From NCBI GenBank assembly GCA_019510185.1, contig JAEKKV010000016.1, forward strand, positions 305,415-369,414: 64,000 nucleotides of DNA, in the 5' to 3' direction. The translations under genes and the position numbers were made by a program. This DNA is from Verrucomicrobiota bacterium. GTDB taxonomy: Bacteria > Verrucomicrobiota > Verrucomicrobiia > Opitutales > Opitutaceae. Position 1 is the stretch's first letter, and each line of letters starts with the position of its first letter. Under the pieces are notes generated by a model. That model saw only the letters and a program-made list of their open reading frames with translations, did not search any database and was not told the DNA's origin. Shown piece by piece: positions 1 through 7,399 of the stretch.

Positions 1-686
1 GCGGGGTGGGTGCGCTGACGCTGATCGATCTCGACGATGTGTGCGTGACCAATGTGAACCGCCAGTTGCACGCACTCGATGGTCAGATCGGCCGGCCGAA
101 GATCGAGGTGCTGGCGGAGCGGGTGAAATTGATCAATCCGGCGTGCCGGGTGATGACGGTGCATGCGTTTTCGACCGAGGGGACGGTGAAGGAACTGCTT
201 GCGCCGGGTTTCGACTGTGTGGTGGACGCGGTGGATCGCATGAGCAACAAGGTCCATCTCATAGGCGAGGCGAAGCGGCGCGGCATGGGCTGCGTGACGG
301 TCGGCTCGGCGGGCGGGCGACGCGACATGGCCAGGATGCGCATTGGCGATCTCGGCGAGGCTTTCAGCGACGAGCTGCTGCGGCAGGTGCGGAAAAAGTT
401 GCGGCGCGACTATGCGTTCCCCCACGGGGAAGACGTGGTTTTTGGCGTGCGTTGCGTGTGGTCGATCGAGGCTCCGATTTATCCGCAAGCGGACGGAACG
501 TGTTCGAGCGAGCGGGAACCGGGAGACAACTTGCGCATCGACTGCGCCACCGGCTTCGGTTCGGGGGTGTGGCTGACGGGGGCGTTCGGTTTTGCGGCGG
601 CGCAGGAAACTGTGGGACTGCTGCTGGCGGACGGATTGCCGGCGGCCTCCGCGGATCTCAGGGGCCGAAGAAGCGAAGGAAATTGA
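1..686 (+). CDS. tcdA: tRNA threonylcarbamoyladenosine dehydratase, 5' end cut by window
   Basis: E1-like enzyme of the ThiF/MoeB/TcdA superfamily that cyclises t6A37 of tRNAs to ct6A using ATP. The reading frame is already open at base 3, and the GTG at 6 is internal: the family's glycine-rich ATP loop lies before the window, so roughly 40 residues are missing compared with the usual ~265. Visible motifs are LIDLDDVCVTNVNRQ (adenylate and Arg motif), VVDAVDRMSNKV and the family's C-terminal CATGFGSGVWLTGAFG. The gene converges on the TatD-type gene, and their 3' ends overlap by 29 bp. MoeB/ThiF relatives are less likely because the typical zinc Cys pairs are absent. Confidence 0.9.
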   Translation, partial: GVGALTLIDLDDVCVTNVNRQLHALDGQIGRPKIEVLAERVKLINPACRVMTVHAFSTEGTVKELLAPGFDCVVDAVDRMSNKVHLIGEAKRRGMGCVTVGSAGGRRDMARMRIGDLGEAFSDELLRQVRKKLRRDYAFPHGEDVVFGVRCVWSIEAPIYPQADGTCSSEREPGDNLRIDCATGFGSGVWLTGAFGFAAAQETVGLLLADGLPAASADLRGRRSEGN

Positions 687-1515
687 TTTCCACTTGGGCG
701 GTGAGCTCGGCGAGCGGCAGGCTACGAAGCATGGCGAGGCCGGCGTAGGCGGCTTCGAGGTTCCCGGGATGATTGACGGGTGAGCCATCGGGAGCCGGAG
801 GAAGTTTATGGGTGCGCCATGTCTGCGGCAGTGGCATGGCCGGCGCATCGGTCTCCACCAACAGACGTTCCAGCGGCACCTGTTGGAAAGCCTTCAACCG
901 GGTGCTCGCCGGCGAAGCTGCTTTTGGTGAGGGAGCAAGATCCTTGAGGAAGTATCCGTTGAAGGAAAAATAGGCGCCGAGCTTGGCGAAATGGGCGACC
1001 AGTTCGGGTGGGCCGCCATAGGCGTGAAGGAGGAAGCCGCGTTCGGGGAGGTTTACGCGCGCGAGGATTTCGGAGAGCGCGCCCCAAGCCTCAAGGCAAT
1101 GGATCGTGACGGGGCGATTTTCAGAACAGGCGAGGGCGAGTTGCTTGAGAAAAACCTCGCCTTGCTCGGGCAGCGGAGCGCGGCGCAGGCCGGTGAGGCG
1201 GGCGTCGTCGGGACGGGCGCGATCGAGCATCCATCGGTCAATGCCGATTTCCCCCACGCCGGCGCGAGGATCGGCGTCGAGGTAGGCTTTGAGGGTTGCG
1301 AACCAGTCGGCGGTACGGTTGCCAGCATCCCAAGGATGCAAACCATAGCTGGGGCGTATCCATGGGTAGCGACGGGCGAGCTCGGCCACACGGGACCAGT
1401 CGGCTTCGCAGGTGCCGTTGACCACCATGACGCCGCCTGACCAGGCGGAGGCGATACGGTCAAGGTGCGGCGCGAGCCAGTCGTCCTGAAGATGATTGTG
1501 CGCGTCGTGAAACAC
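658..1515 (-). CDS. TatD-family metal-dependent hydrolase (putative DNase)
   Basis: TIM-barrel hydrolase of the TatD type, 285 aa, close to the family's ~260. Metal ligands can be placed: HNH at residues 6-8 of the N terminus, E89 in GEIGID, H139 in TIHC, H164 in LLHAYGG and D223 in VETDAP. TatD enzymes are cytoplasmic 3'-5' exonucleases or phosphodiesterases; the substrate here cannot be told from sequence. It is the last gene of a minus-strand run (desaturase, NERD protein, sufE, this gene), starting 9 bp after sufE ends, so co-transcription is likely. Divergence from the classical TatD N terminus (NxHxH context) suggests the YcfH/YjjV side of the family. Confidence 0.85.
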   Translation of the reverse strand: MFHDAHNHLQDDWLAPHLDRIASAWSGGVMVVNGTCEADWSRVAELARRYPWIRPSYGLHPWDAGNRTADWFATLKAYLDADPRAGVGEIGIDRWMLDRARPDDARLTGLRRAPLPEQGEVFLKQLALACSENRPVTIHCLEAWGALSEILARVNLPERGFLLHAYGGPPELVAHFAKLGAYFSFNGYFLKDLAPSPKAASPASTRLKAFQQVPLERLLVETDAPAMPLPQTWRTHKLPPAPDGSPVNHPGNLEAAYAGLAMLRSLPLAELTAQVEINFLRFFGP

Positions 1516-1524
1516 GGCGGGGAA

Positions 1525-1935
1525 TCAAGACAGACGGACGGCCAGCGCTTTGATTTGTCCGCGAACGGCGGCGAGCCCGTTCCGCCGGGTGGGCGAAAGA
1601 TCCTGCAGCAGGCCGAGATCGTCCAGCAACGTGGGTTCGGTTGCGATCACCTCGGACGGAAAGGCACCATCGTAGAGTCCAACCAGCAGGCCGACGAGAC
1701 CCTTCACGAGCGGGGAGTCGGCGTCATAGCGGAGCTGCAGTCGACCGTCGGCGACGGACGCTGCCACCCACACGGCGGAAACGCAGCCGGGCACCCGATT
1801 GGCCTCGGTTTTTTCGGAGGCACTCAATGGGGCTCGGCGGCGGGCGTGGGCTACGACCGCCGCGAGGCGTTCCTGGCGGTCTTCGATGATGGCGAAGTCT
1901 TCGATGAGTCGGGTTTGTCTTTCGGCGACGGTCAT
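1525..1935 (-). CDS. sufE: SufE-family cysteine desulfurase sulfur acceptor
   Basis: SufE accepts persulfide sulfur from the desulfurase SufS for Fe-S cluster assembly. The protein is 136 aa, the normal size. The acceptor cysteine is C51 in VPGCVSAVWV, matching the family VxGCxSxVW signature. The open frame extends upstream to 2220, but that part is Arg/Pro-rich shadow sequence inside the NERD gene. The ATG at 1935 starts MTVAERQTRLIEDF, a typical SufE beginning, and sits 5 bp after the NERD stop. No sufS, sufB, sufC or sufD is present nearby, so the partner desulfurase must be elsewhere. Confidence 0.9.
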   Translation of the reverse strand: MTVAERQTRLIEDFAIIEDRQERLAAVVAHARRRAPLSASEKTEANRVPGCVSAVWVAASVADGRLQLRYDADSPLVKGLVGLLVGLYDGAFPSEVIATEPTLLDDLGLLQDLSPTRRNGLAAVRGQIKALAVRLS

Positions 1936-1940
1936 GAGGA

Positions 1941-2837
1941 TCAAAATTCGACGTCGCGGCAGCGGCTGTCGAGCTGGCGGGCGATGAGATCGATCTGCGC
2001 GGCGTTGAGCACGGGCGAGCCATTCGGGGCGACGGCGACGGGGATTTGTTTTGGGTTGAGGACGGTGACGAGGCCGCGGGCGCGCGTGATGACCATCCAG
2101 CCTGGGAAGGTGAGGAGGGGCTGCACCGGAATGGGCTGTCCCAGCAATTGTGCGAGATTGCCTTCGAGCCAGCGCGCCTGGCGCAGGGCTTGGTCGAGAC
2201 CATGGCGGTCTTCGCCCCACGGATAGGCGAGCACCTGACCGTCGTAGATGATCTCGTGCTCGGCGACGCCGGGGCGACCGGCGCCTTTACGCTTACGGCG
2301 CGTTTTGGTTTCGATGGCGAAAACACCGGACGGACCGACGATGACGTGATCGATATTGAAGGGATGCGAGGCGTCGCCGGCGGGTATGTCGTGAAAAACA
2401 CGGAAACCTTCGCCTTTGAGCGGATCAAGCGACTCTCCGACGATACGTTCACCGAAGTAGCCGAGCTGGGTATTGCGCCATTTTTCGATGCCGCCGACCA
2501 AGCGCTGGGTAACGAGGAACAGGCTCGCGAGCAGTCCGAGGAGGGCGAAGACCAGCCCGGCAAGCAGGGCGTAGCCCGAGAGATGGGTGGCAACCCAGAC
2601 CAGTCCCGCCCCGACCAAGGGCGGAAGGCCGAAGGCGAAGAGGACCTCAAGAGTGCTGCGTTCATCGAGCGCGATCAGTTTCTTGCGAAGGCTTTCACCC
2701 GGTCCTCGCAGGAGCCGGGCGTTTTCGGGAAAGGGGGCGCGCTCTTTCCGGCTGCGTTTGCGCCAGACGACGCCCCCGAAAAACACCGCGAAGAAAATGG
2801 CCGCGTAAATGAAAATAAAAACCAAGGAGCTGGGCAT
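1941..2837 (-). CDS. NERD-domain membrane protein
   Basis: 298 aa. A first hydrophobic segment spans about residues 4-24, and two more lie near 66-110. They are followed by a nuclease-related (NERD) domain from about 125 to 240. Its core holds the restriction-endonuclease-like acid and E-x-K pattern: D163 in FNIDHVIVGPSG and E176/K178 in FAIETKT. The domain faces the cytoplasm if the N terminus is outside. The family is suspected of DNA processing but has no settled function. It lies between the desaturase gene (44 bp upstream) and sufE (5 bp downstream), so it is probably co-transcribed with sufE. A role in Fe-S biology is not implied by the sequence. Confidence 0.8.
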   Translation of the reverse strand: MPSSLVFIFIYAAIFFAVFFGGVVWRKRSRKERAPFPENARLLRGPGESLRKKLIALDERSTLEVLFAFGLPPLVGAGLVWVATHLSGYALLAGLVFALLGLLASLFLVTQRLVGGIEKWRNTQLGYFGERIVGESLDPLKGEGFRVFHDIPAGDASHPFNIDHVIVGPSGVFAIETKTRRKRKGAGRPGVAEHEIIYDGQVLAYPWGEDRHGLDQALRQARWLEGNLAQLLGQPIPVQPLLTFPGWMVITRARGLVTVLNPKQIPVAVAPNGSPVLNAAQIDLIARQLDSRCRDVEF

Positions 2838-2881
2838 CGGCGCACGCTGCCGTCGCGGGCGTCACGAGGCAATCGCTTTGG

Positions 2882-3571
2882 CTAGGCGGCATTGGCGTGC
2901 GTGTGGCGGCAGCGGGCGCAGTGGCCGCAACAGGTGCGGGAAGCCGGCGCTGCCGGAGTGCTGCCTTTGGACGCGGGCCGATACTCGGAGAGCCAAGCGG
3001 GGCCGGGACCTTGGCCGCGGACGGAGGTGTCCGCGCGGTGGCGAAGACCGGTGAGGCGTTGGATGATATGTTCAAGGCCGTCCCAGAACCGGATTTTTTC
3101 CAGGAGCGGATTCACCCAGTTGGTGATGGGGCAATAATAAGTGTTCTTGGGATCGGTGTGGTGAAGGGCATGGTGGCGCGGCGTCTGAAGAATGCCCCAG
3201 TCCTGCAGCTTGGAGATAAGCGCGCCGTTTTCGGCACGGGTACGATGCGACCACTTGTGGACCTCGTTGGCGTTCACGCTGACGGTGACGAAGAGCCATA
3301 CTTGCCAGGTGAGCACATCGAAGGCCCATGCTCCGGCGAGCACGGCGACGCCGAGGATGAGCAGGTCCCACGAGCTTTGAAACCACGTGAAACGGGTGAA
3401 AAAGCGCGGGTAGTGGTGGTGAACGATGTTGGGGCGGATAAGCAGGCGGCCGAACACCGGCGTCTCCTCGGTGCCGTAGGCGTCTTCCGCCCAGTGGATG
3501 ATTCCGGAGACGAAGTCGGCGAGCGCGATGATGGCGATGATTTGAAGCGGGATGAGGAGCGTGGTGATCAT
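2882..3571 (-). CDS. CarF/PEDS1 (TMEM189)-type lipid desaturase, putative plasmanylethanolamine desaturase
   Basis: 229-aa membrane protein with the histidine pattern of the CarF/TMEM189 (Kua) family: H26 in GIIHWAED, HHH at 51-53 followed by YPR, H105 and H109 in NEVHKWSH, H133/H134 and H137/H138 in TPRHHALHH, and H168. CarF of Myxococcus and human PEDS1 form the vinyl-ether bond of plasmalogens, so this gene suggests ether lipids or plasmalogen-like lipids. Four hydrophobic segments are visible (about 3-22, 66-86, 88-100, 160-172). The C-terminal ~55 residues go beyond the usual domain and end in a Cys/His-rich stretch CCGHCARCRHTH. The gene is transcribed divergently from the LysR regulator. 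Confidence 0.8.
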   Translation of the reverse strand: MITTLLIPLQIIAIIALADFVSGIIHWAEDAYGTEETPVFGRLLIRPNIVHHHYPRFFTRFTWFQSSWDLLILGVAVLAGAWAFDVLTWQVWLFVTVSVNANEVHKWSHRTRAENGALISKLQDWGILQTPRHHALHHTDPKNTYYCPITNWVNPLLEKIRFWDGLEHIIQRLTGLRHRADTSVRGQGPGPAWLSEYRPASKGSTPAAPASRTCCGHCARCRHTHANAA

Positions 3572-3746
3572 GGCGGCGGGTGGTTGCGCACCGGCGTTGG
3601 CCGGCGCGAAAACAGATTACCCGAAGCCGCGGAAAGAGGGTTATTCGATAAACTTGATGCACCCCATCGATTCCGATGATGAGCCGGCCGGCTCAGGGAA
3701 CGACGTTGCGTGACGAGGGACGCCCCGGCTTGATCGCAAGGTCGCG
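3572..3746. promoter_or_regulatory. divergent intergenic region between desaturase and LysR regulator genes
   Basis: 175 bp separate the starts of two divergent genes, so promoters for both should lie here. A LysR-type regulator often controls its divergent neighbour from such a region. I see no convincing -35/-10 pair and no clear T-N11-A palindrome that I could defend, so the site itself is inferred from gene layout only. Confidence 0.35.
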
Positions 3747-4640
3747 ATGAACGTCCATCACCTTGAATTGTTTTATTACGTAGCGAAACATGGCGGGATT
3801 AGCGCGGCAGCGCGACGCATGCCCTACGGGATCCAGCAGCCGGCGGTGAGCGGACAGATGGGCAAACTGGAGGAAGAGGTCGGCGCGAAGCTTTTTGAGC
3901 GAACCCCGTTTCGACTGACAAAAGCCGGCGAGCGGTTGCTCGCTCATGTGGGGCCGTTTTTTGAAAATTTGGACACGCTCGCGGCGCAGTTGCGCGAAGA
4001 TGCGGAGCCGGAGCTGTGGATCGGGGCGTCGGAGTTTATGCTGCGCGACCATATCCCGGCGGTGATGAAGCGGCTGGGCGCGCGGCATGCGAACGTCCGC
4101 CTGGGATTGCGGGCGGGGCCGCCGGCGCAGCTTGAAATCTGGTTGAGAGAGGGCGAGATCGACGTGGCGATCGGTCCCTTGGGCGCCCGCCCGCCGGCAC
4201 GCTTGCGTCAACTCGAACTGGCGCGCGTGCCGCTCGTCCTGCTGGTTGGATGTGGAACGGAGGTGAGGACCGCGGATGAGTTATGGGCGCGAAAAAAGGT
4301 CACGACACCGCTCATCGGTCTGCCTGCGGAGACGAATCTGATGCGGAGTTTCCAGCGGGAACTTAAGCGGCGGGGTGTGAGCTGGCCCCAAAAAATCGAG
4401 GCGCCATCCATGGAGTTGGTGGCCAGCTATGCGGCCAACGGCGATGGGATCGGGGTGAGCTTCGCTGAGCCGGCGTTGAGTCGGCGCCGGCGTTTGCGTG
4501 TGCTGCCGCTGGCGGGTTTCCCGCCGTTGACCATGGGCTTGCTGCTGCGCCGGGAGCCATCGGCGCTTGTGCAGGCTCTGGTGGAGGAGGCCGCCGCCTA
4601 CGCCCGGGGGATCTGGCCGGGCTGGACGACATCGGCCTGA
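3747..4640 (+). CDS. LysR-family transcriptional regulator
   Basis: 297 aa. The N-terminal winged helix-turn-helix occupies about residues 1-60 (LELFYYVAKHGGISAAARRM, then a recognition helix in QQPAVSGQMGKLEEEVGAKL). A periplasmic-binding-like effector domain follows from about 88 to 290 (LWIGASEF, IDVAIGPL, PLVLLVGCG). Size and layout are standard for the family. The effector is unknown. The divergent lipid desaturase is a plausible target by position only. It converges on the M48 peptidase gene with a 9-bp gap. Start: ATG 3747 gives the usual MNVHHLELFYYV beginning. Confidence 0.9.
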   Translation: MNVHHLELFYYVAKHGGISAAARRMPYGIQQPAVSGQMGKLEEEVGAKLFERTPFRLTKAGERLLAHVGPFFENLDTLAAQLREDAEPELWIGASEFMLRDHIPAVMKRLGARHANVRLGLRAGPPAQLEIWLREGEIDVAIGPLGARPPARLRQLELARVPLVLLVGCGTEVRTADELWARKKVTTPLIGLPAETNLMRSFQRELKRRGVSWPQKIEAPSMELVASYAANGDGIGVSFAEPALSRRRRLRVLPLAGFPPLTMGLLLRREPSALVQALVEEAAAYARGIWPGWTTSA

Positions 4641-4649
4641 GACAGGGTT

Positions 4650-6587
4650 TTAGGTGACGGGCGCCGGCATGGGGCAGTCGAGCGCCGATGCGAAAGCGCG
4701 GAGCAGCTCGATCTCGCTCACGCGCACAACGCCGTCGCAGGCGACCACGTGCGCGCTGGCGGAGAGCAGGCGCTGTTTGATGGGAAGAGATCCCAAGGCG
4801 AGACGGTCGAGCGCAGCATCAAGATACTCAAAACTGCACGCCGTTGCGGGCAGGAGCTGCAAACGGCCTTCGAGCAGCTTGAGCTGACCGGCGCCGGCGG
4901 CGAAGGCCCATGACGCCCCGGCCTCGTCGTCCGCAGCGGCGCGGGCGAGCACCGACAGCACCAGGGCGATCTCGTGATCAACGGCCTGAAACGAATAAAT
5001 CTGCCCGCCGGGTTGGGCAGGAGTCTGGCCGAGCGCGAGGTGGTGCGAAAGGACTTTTTGCAGGGCAAACTCAAAGGTGTTTACGCGGCCGTCGGCATGG
5101 ACGAGTTCGTCGAGGGTATCGAGCAGCCGTGCCAGCGTGTCGTGTGGCAGGTCGTGAAGGACGGGCAAGGCCAGCAATACGAGCGGCAGTCGCGCCGCGG
5201 GCGAAAGGAGGAGCAGCGCTTCCTCCAGGGTGGCGACGGCGGCCGCCAGTTCGGCTCCGCCATGCTGCGTGATGAGGGCTTGCTGACGGGCGCGGGTTTC
5301 CGGTGCGGGAACAAGGAGCAGACCGCAGATAAGCGCGCCGGCGCCGTTCGCGGTGCGGGCGGCTTCGCGCAGCACGGGCGGGACGCCGTCGAGCAGCGTC
5401 TGGGCGTTGGCGACGTTTTCGGGCGCGAGTGTGCCGACGGAGGCGATGATGGCATGCGCGGGGCTCCGGCTGGCGGACGCGGGCGCGCCGGCGGAGAATG
5501 CCGCCGCCTGGGTCCACGATTCGTGAGCGACATCCACGACTTCGGGCGGATTGAAATATTTGCCATCAAAGGATGGATCAATGGCGCGAATACGCTCGTC
5601 GAGCGGAGGGTGGGTGGCCCAGAGACCGCCGAAGTAGGAGCGGAAGCCTTGGGCGAAAAAGAAGTGCCCGATCTGCGCACTTTTGGCGGATTGCAGGCTG
5701 GAGCCGAGGGCGTAACCGCCGATTTTCTTGAGCGCGCCGGTGATGCCGGGGGGATTGCGGGTGAACTGCACGGCGGAAGCGTCGGCGAGGAATTCACGCT
5801 GGCGCGATACGGCGGCCTGAATGAGGCGGCCGAAGAAATACCCGGCGTAGCCCAAGAGAAGGAGGGCGGCCCCGACGGCCGCGATGACGAGGACCGCGCC
5901 GCCGCCGTTTTTGTTGTCGCTCGAACGCACACGCACGCCGCGCAAACTCCAGAGAATGCCCCGGCCGATCAGGCCGATCACGAGGATGCCGAAAACGATG
6001 GCAGTGATCTTCAGGTTGAGCCGCATGTCGCCGTTGAGAATGTGGCTGAACTCGTGGGCGATGACGCCCTGCAACTCGTCGCGGGTGAGTTTCTCCAGCG
6101 TACCGCGCGTCACGGCGACGACGGCGTCGCTGGTGGTGAGGCCGGCGGCGAAGGCGTTGATGCCGTCTTCGTCGGGCAGTACGTAGACGGCGGGCATGGG
6201 AACGCCGGACGCGATGGCCATTTCCTCGACGATGTTGAGAAGCTGGCGCTCTTTGGGCGCGATCGTTTGCGGGTCGATGCGCCGCCCGCCGACCATCTCG
6301 GCCACGGCGCGTCCGCCGGCGCTGAGTTCATTCCATTTATAGAGAGAGGCCAGGCCGACGACGGTGAGCGTGGCGACGGTGACGCCCGTCAGCAGACGCG
6401 GATCCCACCAAGACGGAGAGTCCGCCAAGTAACCATAGGAGTGGCCGAACCGGACAGGCGCGTGGTGCAGAAAAAGCATCGCCGCACCGTAACCGGCGCC
6501 GATGACGCCAATGACGGCCAGCGAGAACAGCACGACCAAGCGCGTGGTGCGCTGCTTGGCCCGGGCCTGGGCTTCGAAAAAATCCAT
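4650..6587 (-). CDS. M48-family (HtpX-like) membrane zinc metallopeptidase with long C-terminal extension
   Basis: 645 aa. Two N-terminal membrane segments (about 18-40 and 66-82) precede an M48 catalytic core. The HEFSH zinc motif is at 178-182, and the third ligand is E266 in REFLAD. Two further membrane segments (about 193-213 and 231-256) lie between them, as in HtpX. Residues after ~340 are an extension of about 300 residues not found in HtpX. It includes DELVHADGRVNTFEF near 500 and HVVACDGVVRVSEIELLRAF near the C terminus, which resemble the acidic helical repeats of TerB-like domains. HtpX-type proteases degrade misfolded inner-membrane proteins. The gene follows lemA by 94 bp on the same strand, a common pairing. 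Confidence 0.88.
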   Translation of the reverse strand: MDFFEAQARAKQRTTRLVVLFSLAVIGVIGAGYGAAMLFLHHAPVRFGHSYGYLADSPSWWDPRLLTGVTVATLTVVGLASLYKWNELSAGGRAVAEMVGGRRIDPQTIAPKERQLLNIVEEMAIASGVPMPAVYVLPDEDGINAFAAGLTTSDAVVAVTRGTLEKLTRDELQGVIAHEFSHILNGDMRLNLKITAIVFGILVIGLIGRGILWSLRGVRVRSSDNKNGGGAVLVIAAVGAALLLLGYAGYFFGRLIQAAVSRQREFLADASAVQFTRNPPGITGALKKIGGYALGSSLQSAKSAQIGHFFFAQGFRSYFGGLWATHPPLDERIRAIDPSFDGKYFNPPEVVDVAHESWTQAAAFSAGAPASASRSPAHAIIASVGTLAPENVANAQTLLDGVPPVLREAARTANGAGALICGLLLVPAPETRARQQALITQHGGAELAAAVATLEEALLLLSPAARLPLVLLALPVLHDLPHDTLARLLDTLDELVHADGRVNTFEFALQKVLSHHLALGQTPAQPGGQIYSFQAVDHEIALVLSVLARAAADDEAGASWAFAAGAGQLKLLEGRLQLLPATACSFEYLDAALDRLALGSLPIKQRLLSASAHVVACDGVVRVSEIELLRAFASALDCPMPAPVT

Positions 6588-6681
6588 GGAGGAGGACTAA
6601 GGGCGAAGACGGCGGAAGGGCTTGAGACGGTTGTCCGCAGGGCCGTATCGCCCGTCGGACAAACGTTTCATCACTTGCCGG

Positions 6682-7284
6682 TCAGGCGAAGTTGACTTTG
6701 GGCGCGTTGCGCTCGGTGGGATCCTCGATCTTGAACAGCTCGGCGGGGAGGAAGCCGAAGGCGCCGGCAAAGACCACGTTGGGGAAGGTTTCCCGCGTCG
6801 TGTTGTAGGTCATCACGCTGTCGTTGTAGGCTTGGCGGGCGAAGGAGATTTTGTTCTCGGTCGAGGTGAGCTCCTCGGTGAGTTGCAGCATGTTTTGGTT
6901 GGCCTTCAGATCGGGATAGGCTTCCGAAACGACCATGAGGCGGGAGAGGGCGCCGCCGAGGCCGGCTTCGGCGGAGACTAGGCCCTTCATCGCGTTGGCG
7001 TCGGCGGGATTGGCGGCGGCGGTCTGCGCGGCGGCCGCGGCGATGTTGCGGGCCTTGATGACGGCCTCGAGGGTTTCGTGCTCGTGCTTAAGGTAGCCTT
7101 TGGCGGTTTCGACGAGGTTGGGGATGAGATCGTAGCGGCGCTTGAGCTGCACGTCGATTTGCGCGAAGGCGTTTTTGAAGCGGTTGCGCAGGGCGACGAG
7201 GGAATTGTAGATGCCGGCGATCCAGAGGCCAATGATGACGACGAGAGCGACCAGGATGCCGAGGGCGATGATGATGGAACTCAT
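6682..7284 (-). CDS. lemA: LemA family protein
   Basis: 200 aa, normal LemA length. An N-terminal membrane anchor (about residues 4-24) is followed by the helical LemA domain. Family signatures include YNSLVALRNRFKNAFAQIDV, LKRRYDLIPNLVE and TENKISFARQAYND, ending in PAELFKIEDP. The LemA N terminus is thought to lie outside, with a four-helix domain in the cytoplasm or periplasm; the molecular role is unsettled. It is the first gene of a minus-strand pair with the M48 peptidase, so it may present or regulate substrates for that protease (inference from recurrent neighbourhood). The 115 bp to the divergent TPR gene should carry both promoters. Confidence 0.93.
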   Translation of the reverse strand: MSSIIIALGILVALVVIIGLWIAGIYNSLVALRNRFKNAFAQIDVQLKRRYDLIPNLVETAKGYLKHEHETLEAVIKARNIAAAAAQTAAANPADANAMKGLVSAEAGLGGALSRLMVVSEAYPDLKANQNMLQLTEELTSTENKISFARQAYNDSVMTYNTTRETFPNVVFAGAFGFLPAELFKIEDPTERNAPKVNFA

Positions 7285-7399
7285 AAGGGTGCGAAGGGGA
7301 TTGTGCGCCAGTGTGCTTGCGGCGGAGGACGGCGCGAGGCGGAACTTGTTACAACGCGGTTGATTGTTTCAAACGCTCCGAGCAAGGTGAGCGCGTCGC

